From the NCBI RefSeq assembly GCF_028553785.1, contig NZ_CP067136.1, positions 248,001-312,000 of the forward strand: a DNA stretch of 64,000 bases, in the 5' to 3' direction. A program made the position numbers and the translations under genes. Shown in pieces: positions 17,201 through 24,508 of the stretch. The notes under the pieces are model-generated. The model was not told where the DNA came from. It searched no databases and saw only the letters and a list, made by a program, of their open reading frames with translations. The first letter of the stretch is position 1. Every line of letters starts with the position of its first letter. The DNA is from Paracoccus fistulariae (lineage in GTDB: Bacteria > Pseudomonadota > Alphaproteobacteria > Rhodobacterales > Rhodobacteraceae).

Positions 17201-17644
17201 ATGAAGCTTTCAGAGATGTTTTCCAGCCTTGCCCGCAACGCGCAGGATTTCGAAAAGCGGCTGGATGAATGGCAGAAGGATCTGAGCAATCGCGGCGATG
17301 AGCTGAAGGCCAGCGCGAAGCAATGGTATGAATCGGCCGAGCAGCGCCAGAAAGAGCTGGATGCCGAGATCAACACCTATTTCGAGGATGCCAGCGAGCA
17401 GGTGAAGTCACAGTGGAACAAGGCCAAGGCGGATTGGGACGTCGAAGTCGCCAAGATCCGCGCGAAGGGCGAAGAGATGCGCCAGGCGGCCAAGGATATG
17501 CATGAGGAAGACGTGGCCGACTGGTCCGAAGCCTATGCTGCGAACATGGTCTCTTATGCGCAGCAGGTGCAGGAAGAGGCCAGCAAGGCCGTCGCTGCCG
17601 CCGCCGAAGCACGTGCAAAGGCGAATGAGAGCAAGAAGGCCTGA
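17201..17644 (+). CDS. Small coiled-coil protein of unknown function
   Basis: A 147-aa, highly charged and almost wholly helical protein without signal peptide or membrane segment. I do not recognise the family. Trp residues recur in similar contexts (EWQKDL, KQWYES, SQWNKA, ADWDVE, ADWSEA), which gives the impression of an amphipathic helical repeat, and the C-terminus is Ala-rich (KAVAAAAEARAKANES). It looks superficially like phasins or apolipoprotein-like proteins, but this is only shape. The ATG at 17201 has GGGAGATAG upstream. It stands alone between the mltG terminator and the GTA promoter region. Confidence 0.75.
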   Translation: MKLSEMFSSLARNAQDFEKRLDEWQKDLSNRGDELKASAKQWYESAEQRQKELDAEINTYFEDASEQVKSQWNKAKADWDVEVAKIRAKGEEMRQAAKDMHEEDVADWSEAYAANMVSYAQQVQEEASKAVAAAAEARAKANESKKA

Positions 17645-17789
17645 GGCCGTTCCGGGCTGAGTCCCCGGCGGTGATCATGGCTTCTTGGGGGTGGTGTTGC
17701 ATATCGCGCGCTGCCCCCGTTGCATTCGATTAATGGTTTGTAATTGAATGTAAAAATATGATTACGATGCCCGCTTAAGTTGTTTCGCA

Positions 17790-17818
17790 TTGACTTTGCG
17801 AACGCCCTTGAGTAGAAC
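17790..17818 (+). promoter_or_regulatory. Candidate promoter of the gene transfer agent operon
   Basis: TTGACT (17790-17795), a 17-base spacer and TAGAAC (17813-17818) lie 104 bp before the small terminase start codon in an otherwise AT-rich intergenic stretch. A near-miss CtrA box (TTAA-N7-TAAT) lies at 17730-17744. In R. capsulatus the GTA promoter is controlled by GafA. I cannot recognise a GafA site by eye. Confidence 0.5.
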
Positions 17819-17842
17819 ATTCACATGCTGGAAGAGGTGGGC

Positions 17843-17876
17843 AAGCGGCCAGGGGGTGACCCCGGGGCCGCTTTTT
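17843..17876 (+). terminator. Terminator-like hairpin in the GTA leader
   Basis: AAGCGGCC (17843-17850) pairs with GGCCGCTT (17866-17873). Inside it GGGG pairs with CCCC around a TGA loop, and T-runs follow to 17876. It lies between the candidate promoter and the first GTA gene, so transcripts must pass it before any GTA gene is read. Confidence 0.8.
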
Positions 17877-17921
17877 CATTTCGGGGCTCGTGCGGACAGG
17901 ACACGAGGCGGGACAGTTTGC

Positions 17922-18341
17922 ATGAATGATATGGAATGGGGCGGGACGGGGACTCCCGAAGGACCATTTGTTTCTGGTGAACGGGGTGAGGGGCAGGCCC
18001 AGGCGCAAGCGGGGGCTTCAGACAAGGCGGTCAGCGCAGAGGAGGCGCTGGCCGTCGCAGAGGGGTTGTTCTGGTCATATGTCAAGGATCTGGAACGCCA
18101 CAAATCCGCGCTGACCGAGGAAAGCCACGGATCCGTCGATCCGGCGGAATTGAAACAGGCAATACGCACCGCAAAGGACATCCGCGAGGCGGTGCATCTG
18201 CTGATGGCGGAAAGGAACAGGGTTGAAAAACTTCGCAAGGACATCGCAGGCGGGGTCGGCGCAGGCTGCCTCGACCTTGACGCGGCACGAGATGAAATCG
18301 GGCGCCGCCTGGCTTGCCTCCGCCGCGCCGGAGGAGGTTGA
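17922..18341 (+). CDS. GTA small terminase subunit (gp1, TerS)
   Basis: A 139-aa protein at the first position of the RcGTA-like cluster. Small terminases bind DNA and hand it to the large subunit for packaging. The N-terminal 45 residues are Gly-rich and variable. The rest is helical: a central helix pair (LAVAEGLFWSYVKDLERH and ELKQAIRTAKDIREAV) and the C-terminal LDLDAARDEIGRRLACLRRA, which resembles gp1 of known GTAs. The start at 17922 was preferred over 17790 because upstream sequence forms the leader hairpin. Its 3' end overlaps the large terminase gene. Confidence 0.8.
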   Translation: MNDMEWGGTGTPEGPFVSGERGEGQAQAQAGASDKAVSAEEALAVAEGLFWSYVKDLERHKSALTEESHGSVDPAELKQAIRTAKDIREAVHLLMAERNRVEKLRKDIAGGVGAGCLDLDAARDEIGRRLACLRRAGGG

Positions 18342-19638
18342 CGAATTTCTGGGCGGGCTGACGGAAAACGCGCTGATGGCGCTGCCCTGGCTGTTCGAGT
18401 TCTGGGCCCTGCCGCATCAGTTGCCGCCGGGCGGCGACTGGAAAAGCTGGGTGATCATGGGGGGGCGCGGTGCGGGAAAAACCCGCGCCGGGTCCGAATG
18501 GGTGCGGCGGATGGTTGAGGGGTCGACCCCCGCCGCACCGGGGAAATGCCATCGTGTCGCGCTGGTCGGAGAGACCTTCGATCAGGCGCGCGAGGTGATG
18601 GTGTTCGGGGAATCGGGCATTCTGGCCTGCTCTCCGCCCGATCGCCGCCCGGTCTGGGAGGCGGGGCGGCGGCGGCTGGTCTGGGCCAATGGGGCGACGG
18701 CGACGGTCTATTCCGCGCATGAGCCCGAGGCCCTGCGCGGCCCGCAATTCGACGCAGCCTGGGTCGATGAGCTGGCCAAGTGGAAAAAGGCCGAGGATGT
18801 CTGGGACATGCTGCAATTCGCGCTGCGGCTGGGGGATCATCCGCAGCAGGTGGTGACCACCACGCCGCGCAATGTCGGGGTGCTGAAACGGATCATGCAG
18901 AACGCCTCGACCGTGATGACCCATGCGCCGACGGATGCGAACCGCGCCTATCTGGCCGAAAGTTTCCTGGCCGAGGTTCAGGCGCGCTATGGCGGCACCA
19001 GGCTCGGTCGGCAAGAGCTGGACGGGGTGCTGCTGGACGATATCGAAGGGGCGCTGTGGACGACCGCGATGCTGGAGGGCGCGCGGGTGGACAAGCTGCC
19101 TGCGCTGAACCGGGTGGTGGTGGCGGTCGATCCGGCCGTGACCAGCGGCAAGGCCAGTGATGAATGCGGCATCGTCGTGGCCGGTGTCGTGAGTGAGGGT
19201 GAGCCGGGCAACTGGCGCGCCTTTGTGCTGGAGGATGCGACGGTCAGGGGCGGCCCGACGGATTGGGCCCGCGCGGCGATTGCGGCGATGGACCGGCATG
19301 GGGCGGAACGGCTGGTGGCCGAGGTCAATCAGGGCGGCGATCTGGTGGAAAGCGTGATCCGGCAGATCGATCCTCTGGTGCCGTTCCGGGCCCTGCGGGC
19401 GGGGCGCGGCAAGGGGTTGCGGGCCGAGCCGGTGGCGGCGCTTTATGAACAGGGTCGCGTCAAGCATGCACGGCACGGGTCACTGGGCGCGCTGGAGGAT
19501 CAGATGTGCCAGATGACGGTGCGCGGCTATGAGGGGCGCGGATCGCCCGACCGCGTGGATGCGCTGGTCTGGGCGATCCATGAGCTGATGATCGAGCCGG
19601 TGAGCCAGTGGCGACGGCCGCAGATGCGGCGCCTGTAA
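18292..19638 (+). CDS. GTA large terminase subunit (gp2, TerL)
   Basis: A 448-aa packaging ATPase/nuclease. Walker A is GGRGAGKTRAG (about residues 57-67), Walker B is in DAAWVDELAKW, and the coupling motif is TTTPRNVGVLKRI. The C-terminal RNase H-like nuclease starts at VVVAVDPAVTSG, with a second acidic site near AEVNQGGD and a third at PDRVDALVWAI. The start is uncertain: ATG at 18292 is used here, but TTG at 18223 is in frame and has a good AAAGGAA site, which would lengthen the overlap with gp1 to 119 bp. GTA terminases package host DNA by headful filling. Confidence 0.93.
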   Translation: MKSGAAWLASAAPEEVDEFLGGLTENALMALPWLFEFWALPHQLPPGGDWKSWVIMGGRGAGKTRAGSEWVRRMVEGSTPAAPGKCHRVALVGETFDQAREVMVFGESGILACSPPDRRPVWEAGRRRLVWANGATATVYSAHEPEALRGPQFDAAWVDELAKWKKAEDVWDMLQFALRLGDHPQQVVTTTPRNVGVLKRIMQNASTVMTHAPTDANRAYLAESFLAEVQARYGGTRLGRQELDGVLLDDIEGALWTTAMLEGARVDKLPALNRVVVAVDPAVTSGKASDECGIVVAGVVSEGEPGNWRAFVLEDATVRGGPTDWARAAIAAMDRHGAERLVAEVNQGGDLVESVIRQIDPLVPFRALRAGRGKGLRAEPVAALYEQGRVKHARHGSLGALEDQMCQMTVRGYEGRGSPDRVDALVWAIHELMIEPVSQWRRPQMRRL

Positions 19639-19649
19639 GGCGCCGAGAT

Positions 19650-19672
19650 GGATATTTGGACAAAGAAGAAAG
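19650..19672 (+). repeat. Short intergenic element, copy B
   Basis: GGATATTTGGACAAAGAAGA, followed by AAG. It begins 11 bp past the large terminase stop and runs directly into the terminator-like hairpin at 19673. It is the same family as the elements at 13152, 51150 and 51186. Confidence 0.6.
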
Positions 19673-19697
19673 GGCCGTCCGCTGGGGCGGCCTTTTT
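19673..19697 (+). terminator. Terminator-like hairpin between GTA gp2 and gp3
   Basis: GGCCGTCC (19673-19680) pairs with GGGCGGCC (19685-19692; one G-U pair) around GCTG, followed by five T. It is placed inside the GTA transcription unit, 22 bp before the portal gene. Confidence 0.75.
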
Positions 19698-19718
19698 CAT
19701 GCCGGACAAGGAGGCGAT

Positions 19719-20900
19719 ATGGCGTTTCGATTGTTTTCGCGGGAGGAAAAGGCCGCTCCTGCGCCAGAAAAGAAGGCCAGCGCCACGGGGCGCGTGGTGG
19801 CCTTTGCCAGCGGCGGGCGGGCGGTCTGGTCCGCGCGCGATACCGGGTCGCTGATCCGGGGGGGCTTTGTCGGCAATCCGGTCGGGTTCCGGTCGGTGCG
19901 GCTGATTGCCGAAGCCGCCGCGGCGGTGCCGCTGATCTGCGAGGATCGGGCGCAGCGCTATGAGACGCATCCGGTGCTGGATCTGCTGCGGCGACCCAAT
20001 CCGGGGCAGGGTCGGGCCGAGCTGTTAGAATCGCTGTTCGGGCAGATGCTGCTGTCCGGGAATGGCTATCTGGAGGCGGCCGGGCTGGGCGGATCGGGAC
20101 TGCCGGAGGAGCTGCATGTGCTGCGATCGGACCGGATGAGCATCGTGCCCGGCGCCGATGGCTGGCCGGTGGCCTTCGATTATGCCGTGGGCGGGCGCAA
20201 GCATCGCTTTGACATGACCGGCAGTCCCGATCCGATCTGCCATATCAAGAGCTTTCATCCGCAGGATGATCATTATGGCCTGTCGCCCATGCAGGCCGCG
20301 GCGGTCGCGGTTGATGTTCATAACAGCGCCTCGACCTGGTCCAAGGCGCTGCTGGACAATGCGGCGCGGCCCAGTGGCGCCATCGTCTACAAGGGCGTGG
20401 ATGGGCATGGCACGCTGAGCCCGGAACAATATGACCGGCTGGTCGGCGAGATCGAGATGAACCATCAGGGCGCACGCAATGCCGGGCGGCCGATGCTGCT
20501 GGAAGGCGGTCTGGACTGGAAGCAGATGGGGTTCAGCCCCTCGGACATGGAGTTCCACGAGACCAAGATGGCCGCCGCGCGCGAGATTGCGCTGGCCTTT
20601 GGTGTGCCGCCGATGCTGCTGGGGCTGCCCGGGGATGCGACCTATGCCAATTATGCCGAGGCGCATCGGGCGTTTTACCGGCTGACGGTGCTGCCGCTGG
20701 CGACGCGGGTGGCGGCCTCGGTCGCGTGGTGGCTGTCCGAGCATCTGGGCGAAGAGGTCGATCTGCGGCCCGATCCCGATCGCATCCCGGCCCTGGCCGA
20801 AGAACGTGACCAGCAGTGGAAGCGGATCGGCGAGGCATCCTTCCTGAGTGATGCGGAAAAGCGCGCCCTGTTGGGCCTGCCGCCGCTGGCCGGGGGCTAG
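19719..20900 (+). CDS. GTA portal protein (gp3)
   Basis: A 393-aa HK97-type phage portal that forms the dodecameric ring at the capsid vertex through which DNA is pumped. Recognisable blocks are GNPVGFRSVRLIAEAAA, LLRRPNPGQGRAELLE, HIKSFHPQDDHYGLSPMQAAA, and the LALAFGVPPMLLGLPGDATYANYAEA segment typical of this family. The C-terminus has DLRPDPDRIPALAEERDQ. The ATG at 19719 follows AAGGAGG. The longer frame from 19608 runs back into terL and was discarded. Confidence 0.95.
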   Translation: MAFRLFSREEKAAPAPEKKASATGRVVAFASGGRAVWSARDTGSLIRGGFVGNPVGFRSVRLIAEAAAAVPLICEDRAQRYETHPVLDLLRRPNPGQGRAELLESLFGQMLLSGNGYLEAAGLGGSGLPEELHVLRSDRMSIVPGADGWPVAFDYAVGGRKHRFDMTGSPDPICHIKSFHPQDDHYGLSPMQAAAVAVDVHNSASTWSKALLDNAARPSGAIVYKGVDGHGTLSPEQYDRLVGEIEMNHQGARNAGRPMLLEGGLDWKQMGFSPSDMEFHETKMAAAREIALAFGVPPMLLGLPGDATYANYAEAHRAFYRLTVLPLATRVAASVAWWLSEHLGEEVDLRPDPDRIPALAEERDQQWKRIGEASFLSDAEKRALLGLPPLAGG

Positions 20901-20904
20901 GCCG

Positions 20905-21138
20905 ATGGAGGGGTCACGCTTCGTCAAGGAAAGCCCGGTCTGGCACGATCAGCGGTTCGAGGCGCAGGAACGGATCATGGCGCTGCAATTCGGCACCATG
21001 GAAAAGCGGCTGGAGCGGATCGAGGCGCTGATCGAGGGCCTGGAGCGGCGCCTGTGGATGACGGTTTACGGCGTGGTGGCCGTGATCCTGACGCAGGCGG
21101 TGCAGGGAATTTTGGAATTCGCGCCGAAAGGGGGGTGA
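20905..21138 (+). CDS. GTA gp3.5-type small head protein
   Basis: A 77-aa protein between portal and protease, the position of the RcGTA head-formation protein gp3.5 (RCAP_rcc01685-like). A polar N-terminus is followed by a short coiled coil (QFGTMEKRLERIEALIEGLE, about residues 28-47) and one hydrophobic helix (about 52-70, TVYGVVAVILTQAVQGIL). The start lies 4 bp after the portal stop. Its precise role in head assembly is not established by sequence. Confidence 0.8.
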   Translation: MEGSRFVKESPVWHDQRFEAQERIMALQFGTMEKRLERIEALIEGLERRLWMTVYGVVAVILTQAVQGILEFAPKGG

Positions 21139-21143
21139 CAGAG

Positions 21144-21674
21144 ATGGTTCCGGGTTTGGAAGTGAAATTTGCAGGCGGGGCGCCGGTGCTGACGGAAGGC
21201 CATGTGATCGAGGGCTATGCCAGCCTGTTCGGCCTGACCGATCAGGGCGGGGATGCGGTGCGACCGGGGGCCTTTGCGGCCAGTCTGGCGCGGCTGCAGG
21301 CCAAGGGCGACAAGGTGCGGATGCTGTGGCAGCACGATCCGGCCAAGCCCATCGGCGTCTGGGACGAGATCCGCGAGGATCAGAAGGGTCTGTGGGTCAA
21401 GGGGCGTCTGCTGCCCGATGTGGCGCAGGCGCGCGAGGCGGCGGCGCTGATCCAGGCGGGGGCGATTGACGGGCTGTCCATCGGTTATCGCACCTTGCGC
21501 GCTGAAAAGGATCAGTGCGGGCGGCGCATCCTGACCGAGGTCGAGCTGTGGGAAGTGTCGCTGGTGACCTTTCCGATGCTGCCCGAGGCCAAGGTGGGCC
21601 GCAAGGAGGCCGAGGATCTGCGGCAGGTGGCGGCGCTGCTGCGCGCGGCGACCGAGGCGCTGCGTACTGAGTAG
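21144..21674 (+). CDS. GTA prohead protease (gp4)
   Basis: A 176-aa HK97-family (U35-type) maturation protease that trims the capsid protein during assembly. The catalytic pair is His64 in MLWQHDPAKPIG and Ser112 in GLSIGYRT. The third element lies in ELWEVSLVTFPML. Other family motifs are EGYASLFG and VRPGAF. The ATG at 21144 follows an AAAGGGGGG site. The frame continues upstream inside gp3.5 without conserved sequence. Confidence 0.93.
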   Translation: MVPGLEVKFAGGAPVLTEGHVIEGYASLFGLTDQGGDAVRPGAFAASLARLQAKGDKVRMLWQHDPAKPIGVWDEIREDQKGLWVKGRLLPDVAQAREAAALIQAGAIDGLSIGYRTLRAEKDQCGRRILTEVELWEVSLVTFPMLPEAKVGRKEAEDLRQVAALLRAATEALRTE

Positions 21675-21679
21675 GGTTC

Positions 21680-21734
21680 GGACTGCGTGGTGACGCGCAG
21701 TCCAGAGGGTTCGGATCGTCGCGGCGGCGATCCG
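21680..21734 (+). other. Two tandem hairpins upstream of the major capsid gene
   Basis: Stem 1: GGACTGCG (21680-21687) with CGCAGTCC (21696-21703), 8-nt loop. Stem 2: CGGATCG (21712-21718) with CGATCCG (21728-21734), extended by three further pairs to a 3-nt loop. Neither is followed by a T-run, so they look like RNA-processing or stability elements rather than terminators. Confidence 0.6.
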
Positions 21735-21781
21735 GAAAACAGGGGCGGGTCGGCCCCGATCATCGCGATGAGGAGAAGACC

Positions 21782-22945
21782 ATGACCGAGGTGAAGGCCG
21801 CGGGCGGCAGCGACATGGCTGCCGATCTGAACGGAGCCATGAAAGGGTTCGTAAATGAACTCAAAGGTTTCCGCGAAGACATTCAGAAAAAGATGCAATC
21901 ACAGGAAGAGCGCATGAACATGATCGATCGTAAAACCGCCATTCGTGGCCGCACCCCTCTGTCGACCGTTGCAGAGGTTGAACTGCCCCATCAGAAGGCG
22001 TTCAACGCCTATCTGCGCAGCGGTGACGATGACGGGCTGCGTGGTCTGGTGATCGAGGAGAAGGGCCTGACCGTGGCCAGCGATGGCGGTTTCCTGGCGG
22101 CGCCTCAGGTCGCCGAGACGGTGCAGAATGTGCTGCGCAACGGTGCCTCGCTGCGTCAGCTGGCCAATGTGGTGACGGTGGAATCCTCGTCCTACGAGGT
22201 GCTGGTCGACAAGGGCGACATGGGCGCGGGCTGGGCAGATGAGGCGGCCTCGACCGAAACCGCGCCGGGCGGGATCGAGCGGATCTCGATCCCGGTGCAC
22301 GAATTGTCGGCCATGCCCAAGGCCAGCCAGCGACTGCTGGATGATGCGGCCTTCGACGTCGAAGCCTGGCTGGCCGAGCGGATCGCGGACAAGTTCGCCC
22401 GTTCGGAAGCGGCGGCCTTTATCACCGGCGATGGCGGCTCGAAGCCGCGCGGGATCCTGTCCTATCCGGTCGCGCTGAATGCCGAGGCGGGCGAGGGGCA
22501 GATCGGCAGCGTCAACACCGGCGAGCTGGGCGATTTCAGCCCGACGGCCCCGGCTGATGCGCTGATCGATCTGATCTATGCGCTGGCGGCGGAATACCGG
22601 GCGAATGCGCAATTCCTGATGAATTCGAAAACCGCCGCCGCGATCCGCAAGATGAAGGATGCCGATGGCCGCTTCCTGTGGACCGATGCTCTGGCTGCCG
22701 GTCAGGCACCGCAGCTGCTGGGCTATCCGGTGCTGATCAGCGAGGACATGCCCGATATGGATGTGGAATCGCTGTCGGTCGCATTTGGTGATTTCCGCGC
22801 CGCCTATACCATCGTCGAGCGTCCCGATCTGCGCGTGCTGCGCGATCCCTTCAGCGCCAAGCCGCATGTGCTGTTCTATGCGACCAAGCGTGTCGGTGGC
22901 GGTGTGACCGACTTCCGTGCCGTCAAGCTGCTGAAATTCGCCTGA
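21782..22945 (+). CDS. GTA major capsid protein (gp5)
   Basis: A 387-aa HK97-fold capsid protein. The first ~100 residues are the delta/scaffold region (coiled coil with ELKGFREDIQKKMQSQEERM) that the gp4 protease should remove. The mature fold starts around VASDGGFLAAPQVAE and includes the E-loop and SKPRGILSYPV, ANAQFLMNSKTAAAIRKMKD, GQAPQLLGYPVLISEDMPD and AYTIVERPDLRVLRDPF. The gene is flanked by hairpins on both sides (21680-21734 and 22966-23053), a special arrangement within the cluster. Capsid protein is needed in far greater amounts than the tail proteins. Confidence 0.96.
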   Translation: MTEVKAAGGSDMAADLNGAMKGFVNELKGFREDIQKKMQSQEERMNMIDRKTAIRGRTPLSTVAEVELPHQKAFNAYLRSGDDDGLRGLVIEEKGLTVASDGGFLAAPQVAETVQNVLRNGASLRQLANVVTVESSSYEVLVDKGDMGAGWADEAASTETAPGGIERISIPVHELSAMPKASQRLLDDAAFDVEAWLAERIADKFARSEAAAFITGDGGSKPRGILSYPVALNAEAGEGQIGSVNTGELGDFSPTAPADALIDLIYALAAEYRANAQFLMNSKTAAAIRKMKDADGRFLWTDALAAGQAPQLLGYPVLISEDMPDMDVESLSVAFGDFRAAYTIVERPDLRVLRDPFSAKPHVLFYATKRVGGGVTDFRAVKLLKFA

Positions 22946-22965
22946 TCCTGACGGGATAGGGTGAA

Positions 22966-23053
22966 GGAAAGGACCACGTCTGCGCCGGCCATCCTGGCTT
23001 TAGCAACTGTCCGCGCGTGCTCATGGCTGGCGCGGTGGCGTGGTCCTTTTTCC
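22966..23053 (+). terminator. Long terminator-like hairpin after the major capsid gene
   Basis: AAAGGACCACG (22968-22978) pairs perfectly with CGTGGTCCTTT (23039-23049). Inside it GCGCCGGCCAT pairs with ATGGCTGGCGC (one G-U pair). The outer arm runs on into a five-T run (23047-23051) and then CC. The structure lies 20 bp past the capsid stop and well before the next ribosome-binding site. Confidence 0.8.
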
Positions 23054-23128
23054 TGCAGGCAATGACAGGGCCTGTCACGGGCCGGTTTTGATGTGACCAG
23101 GCGGACGGCAGGACGGGAGGTTCGCGAT

Positions 23129-23743
23129 ATGATGCTGATAGAGGAAACGGCGCCTGCGGCAGAGGCGCTGCCGGTTGCCGCGTTGCGCGCGCATTTGCGG
23201 CTGGGATCTGGGTTCCAGATTGCCGATGACAATGCCGAGACGCTGGCGCTGACCGGGTTTCTGCGCGCGGCCATTGCGGCAATCGAGGCGCGCACGGGCA
23301 AGGTGCTGCTGACACGCCGGTTCCGGATGCAACTGGATGACTGGCGTGACCGGCTGGGTCAGACTTTGCCGCTGGCGCCGGTGCAGTCGGTCGATGGGAT
23401 CTCGATCGACGATGGCGGCGGCACGGTCACGACGCTGTCGCCGGACAGCTGGCGGCTGCTGCCCGATGGGCAGCGCCCGATGATCCTGCCGACCGGGATC
23501 ATCCTGCCGCATGTGCCGCGCCGGGGATTGGTGAATATCACCTTCACGGCAGGCTTCGGGGAAAGCTGGGATCAGGTGCCCGCAGATCTGGCGCAGGCGG
23601 TGCTGCTGCTGGCGACGCGATATTACGAGGATCGCAGTCTTGAGGGCAGCCGCGCTGCCATGCCCTTCGGGGTCAGCGCGCTGATCGAGCGCTGGCGGCA
23701 GGTTCGCACCCTGGCCGGGCGCGGCAATCGGGAGGCGCGGTGA
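23129..23743 (+). CDS. GTA head-tail connector protein (gp6)
   Basis: A 204-aa head completion/adaptor protein of the phage gp6-like/phi-E125 gp8 type. It has an N-terminal helical part (ALRAHLRLGSGF and TLALTGFLRAAIAAIEARTGKVLLTRRF) and a conserved TFTAGFGESWDQVPADLAQAVLLLATRYYEDR segment, the usual signature of connector proteins. The start is one of two consecutive ATGs (23129 or 23132) after a GGGAGG site. The stop overlaps the gp7 start. Confidence 0.88.
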   Translation: MMLIEETAPAAEALPVAALRAHLRLGSGFQIADDNAETLALTGFLRAAIAAIEARTGKVLLTRRFRMQLDDWRDRLGQTLPLAPVQSVDGISIDDGGGTVTTLSPDSWRLLPDGQRPMILPTGIILPHVPRRGLVNITFTAGFGESWDQVPADLAQAVLLLATRYYEDRSLEGSRAAMPFGVSALIERWRQVRTLAGRGNREAR

Positions 23744-24081
23744 TGGCGGCGCCGCGATTGAATATCGAACTTGGGCTGGAGGCGGCTGAACGAGAGGGCG
23801 ACGGCCTGGGCGGTTATCGCCTGGTCTGGCGTCAGCTGGGGAAGCTCTGGGCCGAGATGAGGGCGGGTTCGGGTCGCGAGCGTTTCGGTCAGGTCGGGGC
23901 CGAAAGTGTCGTGCCCTGGAAGGTGACCGTGCGCGGCGCGCCGTTGGGCGATCCGCGACGGCCCGCCGCCGGGCAACGCTTTCGCCGCGGCGATCGGCTT
24001 TTCCGGATCGAGGCAGTGGCAGAAGGGGGTCCGGACGGGCGCTGGCTGGTCTGTCACGCAAGAGAAGAGGAACTGGCATGA
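23743..24081 (+). CDS. GTA head-tail adaptor (gp7)
   Basis: A 112-aa protein of the phage head-tail joining type, recognised from its slot and from VWRQLGKLWAEMRAGSGRERFGQVGAES, the W-K-x-T-V-R strand and the terminal FRIEAVAEGGPDGRWLVCHAREEE. It plugs or extends the portal/connector assembly before tail attachment. The ATG at 23743 overlaps the gp6 stop (TGATG), and the gene's own stop overlaps gp8 by 4 bp. Confidence 0.85.
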   Translation: MAAPRLNIELGLEAAEREGDGLGGYRLVWRQLGKLWAEMRAGSGRERFGQVGAESVVPWKVTVRGAPLGDPRRPAAGQRFRRGDRLFRIEAVAEGGPDGRWLVCHAREEELA

Positions 24082-24497
24082 GCTATGCGGCAGGTCTGGC
24101 GCTGCAGGCGGCGGTCTATCAGGAACTGCGCGCCGATGCGGCTTTGACCGATCTGGTCGGCGACGCGATCTTTGACGCGATGCCCGCAGAGGCGCCAAGC
24201 GGCGTCTATGTCTCTTTGGGGCCCGAGGAAGTGCGCGACGCGGGGGATGTGACGGCGGGGGGATCGCAGCATGATTTCATCGTCTCTGTCCTGTCGGGCA
24301 CGGATGAAAGCGCGGGCTTTGCGGCTGTCAAGGAAGCGGCCGTCGCAGTGTCCGAGGCGCTTGAGCGGCAAACGCTGCCGCTGGCGAAGGGGCAGTTGAG
24401 TGGAATCTGGTTCCTGCGCGCCAAGGCGCGCCGGGTGGAAAACGGGGCGGCGCGTCGGATCGATCTGACCTTCCGCGCCCGCATTGATCTGGGCTGA
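24078..24497 (+). CDS. GTA tail terminator-like protein, DUF3168 (gp8)
   Basis: A 139-aa DUF3168 protein. The N-terminal helix AAGLALQAAVYQELRADAAL and the strand VYVSLGPEEVRDAG, followed by HDFIVSVLS and a C-terminal LTFRARI, are the family pattern. DUF3168 proteins resemble tail-terminator/tail-completion proteins that cap the tail tube at the head. The ATGA overlap with gp7 supports co-translation. Confidence 0.87.
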   Translation: MSYAAGLALQAAVYQELRADAALTDLVGDAIFDAMPAEAPSGVYVSLGPEEVRDAGDVTAGGSQHDFIVSVLSGTDESAGFAAVKEAAVAVSEALERQTLPLAKGQLSGIWFLRAKARRVENGAARRIDLTFRARIDLG

Positions 24498-24508
24498 GGA
24501 GAGTGAAC

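Noticed and set aside
17730..17744. TTAA-N7-TAAT near the GTA promoter, as a CtrA box
   Set aside because: Second half-site does not match; kept only as a near-miss.
18223..18291. TTG start for the large terminase
   Set aside because: Good ribosome-binding site but adds poorly conserved sequence and a 119-bp overlap. Not excluded, only less favoured.
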